DNA of 64,000 nucleotides from Bin5 sp022821545 (lineage in GTDB: Bacteria > Chloroflexota > Anaerolineae > Caldilineales > Caldilineaceae), in NCBI GenBank assembly GCA_963664085.2, contig CAXXLO010000002.1, positions 2,542,001-2,606,000 of the forward strand, in the 5' to 3' direction. The translations under genes and the position numbers were made by a program. Of the stretch, positions 61,939 to 64,000 are shown piece by piece. Under the pieces are notes generated by a model. The model was not told the origin of the DNA and did not search any database. It saw only the letters and a list, made by a program, of their open reading frames with translations. Within the stretch, counting starts at the first letter, position 1. The number at the start of each line of letters is the position of its first letter.

Positions 61939-63501
61939 TTGTCAAAGATCATCGTTATCGGCTCCGGCTTTGGGGGACTGAGCGCCGCCGCCCGCCTCGC
62001 CGCCCGCGGCCACCGGGTCGAACTTTTTGAAAAGCGCGACCAACTCGGCGGCCGCGCTTACGTCTACGAGATTGACGGCTACCGCTTCGACGGCGGCCCC
62101 ACCGTCATCACCGCACCCTGGATCTTCGACGAGATCTGGCAGGCAGCCGGCCGACGCCGCGAGGCGTACTTTCAACTCGTCCCCTGCGATCCCTTCTACC
62201 GCATCTTCGATCACCAGCGCCGGCCCTTCGACGTCAGCGCCGACCAGGAGGCAATGCTGCGCCAGATTGCAGAGCGGAATCCCGCTGACGTCGATGGGTA
62301 CCATGACTTTCTCGCGAGCTCCAAAGAGATTTTTGAAACGGGGATGGCCCTTATCGACCAGCCCTTTCTCGACCTCTCCGACATGATCAGAGTCGTGCCC
62401 GACCTGATCCGCCTGCAGAGCTACCGCAGCGTGTACGGCTACGTCTCAAAGTTTTTCGAGGACGACTTCCTGCGCTGCTGCTTCTCCTTCCAGCCTCTCC
62501 TGATCGGCGGCAATCCCCTCACCGCCGCCAGCATCTACGTCCTTATCCACTACCTGGAACGGGAGTGGGGCATCCACTACGCCCTCGGAGGGACCGGAGC
62601 CATAATCGACGCGTTCGCCCGCCTCCTGCAGGAGCTGGGCGTCGAAATTCACCTCAACGCGGAAGTCGACCGCATCCTGATTGAACAGCGCCGCGCCCAC
62701 GGCGTCCGCCTCAAGGACGGTTCAGTCCACAAGGCCGACGCCGTCATTTCCAACGCGGACGCAGCCTGGACTTATCTCAACCTAATCCCGGCTCACCAGC
62801 GCCCCCGCAACAGCGACCGGCGCGTCAAGAGCAAGAGCTACTCCATGTCCCTATTCGTCATCTACTTCGGGACAAAGCGGCAGTATCGCGATTCCGGCCT
62901 GGCCCACCATAACATCATGATGCATCCGGAGTACACCGATCTGCTGCGCGATATTTTCCGCAACAAGGAGCTGCCCAAGGCGTTTTCACTCTACCTGCAC
63001 ATGCCAACCCTGACCGATCCCTCGCTCGCGCCGGCTGGGGGAGAGGCCTTTTACGTCCTCTCGCCCGTGCCCCATCTCGGCGCGGACATCGACTGGGAAC
63101 GGCAGGCCGGTCCCTACCGGGATGCCATTATGGAGTTTCTCGAGAGGAACTACCTGCCCGACCTGCAAAGCAACATCGTCGCCGAGCACCGCATCGACCC
63201 CCGTCACTTCGCCGGCACGCTCAACAGCTATCTCGGCTCCGCCTTCTCCATCCAGCCGACCCTCACGCAAAGCGCCTGGTTCCGTCCCCACAACCAATCG
63301 GAAGACGTCGACAACCTTTATTTCGTGGGCGCAGGCACGCATCCCGGCGCAGGCGTTCCCGGCGTCGTCTCTTCAGCCAAAATCGTCGACAGCCTGATCG
63401 GCGATCCGGTTACGGCACGGGCGCCAGCACGATCTAGGCGCCTTGTGTCCACTCATACAGCCCCTTGCGCGCCAGTTGAAAGTCCTCCGGCGGGCGGCTG
63501 A
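61939..63501 (+). CDS. CrtI-like phytoene desaturase/FAD carotenoid oxidoreductase
   Basis: A 520-residue flavoprotein. FAD-binding fold at the start (IVIGSGFGGLSAAARLAARG), GGRAYVYEIDGYRFDGGPTV (near 38), and the C-terminal FVGAGTHPGAGVPGVVSSAK (near 462) typical of CrtI desaturases. It should oxidise or desaturate carotenoid-like substrates in the membrane. TTG 61939 has GGAGGAT six bases upstream. The last ~25 residues overlap the MlrC-type gene and look like antisense extension rather than family sequence. No crtB is nearby. Confidence 0.87.
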   Translation: MSKIIVIGSGFGGLSAAARLAARGHRVELFEKRDQLGGRAYVYEIDGYRFDGGPTVITAPWIFDEIWQAAGRRREAYFQLVPCDPFYRIFDHQRRPFDVSADQEAMLRQIAERNPADVDGYHDFLASSKEIFETGMALIDQPFLDLSDMIRVVPDLIRLQSYRSVYGYVSKFFEDDFLRCCFSFQPLLIGGNPLTAASIYVLIHYLEREWGIHYALGGTGAIIDAFARLLQELGVEIHLNAEVDRILIEQRRAHGVRLKDGSVHKADAVISNADAAWTYLNLIPAHQRPRNSDRRVKSKSYSMSLFVIYFGTKRQYRDSGLAHHNIMMHPEYTDLLRDIFRNKELPKAFSLYLHMPTLTDPSLAPAGGEAFYVLSPVPHLGADIDWERQAGPYRDAIMEFLERNYLPDLQSNIVAEHRIDPRHFAGTLNSYLGSAFSIQPTLTQSAWFRPHNQSEDVDNLYFVGAGTHPGAGVPGVVSSAKIVDSLIGDPVTARAPARSRRLVSTHTAPCAPVESPPAGG

Positions 63502-64000
63502 TCGACGTGGCGCCGCCGGAGTCCACTTCGATGATGCGCGCCGAAACCGGCTCGTACGCGGCTCGCGGCGCGACGGACCCCTTGGCCACGAATATCTGCT
63601 GCTGCTCCGGCATGATCCCGACCGACCGCAGCTGATTGAAGCTCATCGGCGGCGTGCGGCGGCTGTCCAGCACCAGCAGGCCGCCGCTCGTCGCCAGCAC
63701 GGCTGTCAGACCCTGGTCCCAGTCGCGACCGCCCCCGTGGCGGACTTCGGTTTCGATGAACTTGCCGTCGTGCAGGGTCCGCACCGTCCCTTCGACCGTC
63801 AGCGTGGGCCCGTGCTCGTCGTCCACCTTGCCCCCGACGGGCAGCGTCAACTGCGCGCCGATGCCCGCGGCCGCGCAGGCCTTGACGGCCTCCGGATCGT
63901 ACAGGGCCATGACCCATCCGCCGGCGCCTTGCCGCAGCAGCTCTTCCAACACGAAGGTCGAGTCCCCGGCGCTGCCGCCGCCGATGTTGTCGCCCATCTC
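63434..64000 (-). CDS. MlrC-type M81 metallopeptidase, C-terminal part (5' end outside window)
   Basis: The frame runs to the window edge; the visible ~188 residues begin EMGDNIGGGSAGDSTFVL, the Gly-rich block of the MlrC C-terminal domain (microcystinase-like). The ATG at 63997 is internal. The N-terminal metal-binding domain would lie to the right, outside. The gene ends inside the end of the CrtI-like gene, convergent, with 68 bases of overlap. Confidence 0.8.
   Translation of the reverse strand, partial: EMGDNIGGGSAGDSTFVLEELLRQGAGGWVMALYDPEAVKACAAAGIGAQLTLPVGGKVDDEHGPTLTVEGTVRTLHDGKFIETEVRHGGGRDWDQGLTAVLATSGGLLVLDSRRTPPMSFNQLRSVGIMPEQQQIFVAKGSVAPRAAYEPVSARIIEVDSGGATSISRPPEDFQLARKGLYEWTQGA

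Noticed and set aside
61658..61945. 95-codon minus-strand frame between rplU and the CrtI-like gene
   Set aside because: Ser/Arg-rich start, no ribosome site, and it overlaps the CrtI ribosome-binding region; probably chance.

Overview
The window reads as a chromosome segment of a GC-rich, gene-dense bacterium, most likely a member of the Chloroflexota (Anaerolineae/Caldilineales-like). I infer this from gene styles: a CUT1 sugar ABC operon without its ATPase, fused oligopeptide ABC ATPases, LysM lipoprotein-like secreted proteins, MetV next to MetF, a long-tailed L21, and no ribosomal RNA or tRNA to settle it. Most genes are housekeeping or catabolic. Short accessory islands carry toxin-antitoxin genes, two insertion sequences and several decayed genes.

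Layout. 1-3039: two ABC exporter subunits, the first cut by the window edge. 3429-8351: purB, an RlmM-like methyltransferase, a hypothetical, dtd, and a radical SAM DNA-repair-type gene behind a near-perfect promoter that carries a LexA-type box. 8583-10013: a hypothetical and a Phd/VapC-type toxin-antitoxin pair. 10146-13186 (minus): a membrane protein, a DHOD-like enzyme, a threonine-dehydratase-type enzyme and hisB. 13358-17821: promoter, amidohydrolase, sugar-binding lipoprotein and two permeases. 17937-21953: sucC, sucD, acs, then a strong terminator. 22030-31325 (minus): scpA, a 1273-residue glycosidase-like/triple-amidase-like protein, a UvrD/AddB-like helicase, a thioredoxin-like gene interrupted by an in-frame TGA at the first Cys of its CxxC site with a hairpin just downstream (a selenoprotein candidate), and a spondin/LysM protein with Met-Asp-Lys repeats. 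31526-33528: a two-component system. 33583-42215 (minus): an oligopeptide-type ABC operon ending in two oxidoreductases. 42437-44849 (minus): metV-metF and an RraA-like gene. 44945-46471: an IS66-type element with perfect target duplication. 46912-51768: a hypothetical, a CtpA-type protease, smpB, a 16S rRNA G1405-type methyltransferase homologue and a GNAT acetyltransferase. 51863-59837: an acyl-CoA metabolism cluster (MaoC, CoA transferase, acyl-CoA dehydrogenase, acyl-CoA ligase) split by an accessory island. The island holds an EEP nuclease-like gene, an unknown partner, an IS5-type element, hicB, a truncated hicA and a decayed acyl-CoA dehydrogenase fragment. 60096-61447: a tdk remnant, rpmE, rpmA and rplU. 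61939-64000: a CrtI-like desaturase overlapping the tail of an MlrC-type gene.

The strongest unusual signal is the putative UxxC selenoprotein at 29000-29752. In-frame continuation across the TGA, replacement of exactly the catalytic Cys, and a hairpin with bacterial-SECIS geometry all agree. Other notable points are the SOS-like operator on a possibly leaderless radical SAM gene, a three-repeat amidase-like protein in which only the last repeat keeps the zinc ligands, and an AT-richer two-gene module of unknown role. Start sites were chosen from Shine-Dalgarno sequences and family fit. All family assignments come from reading motifs, without database searches.
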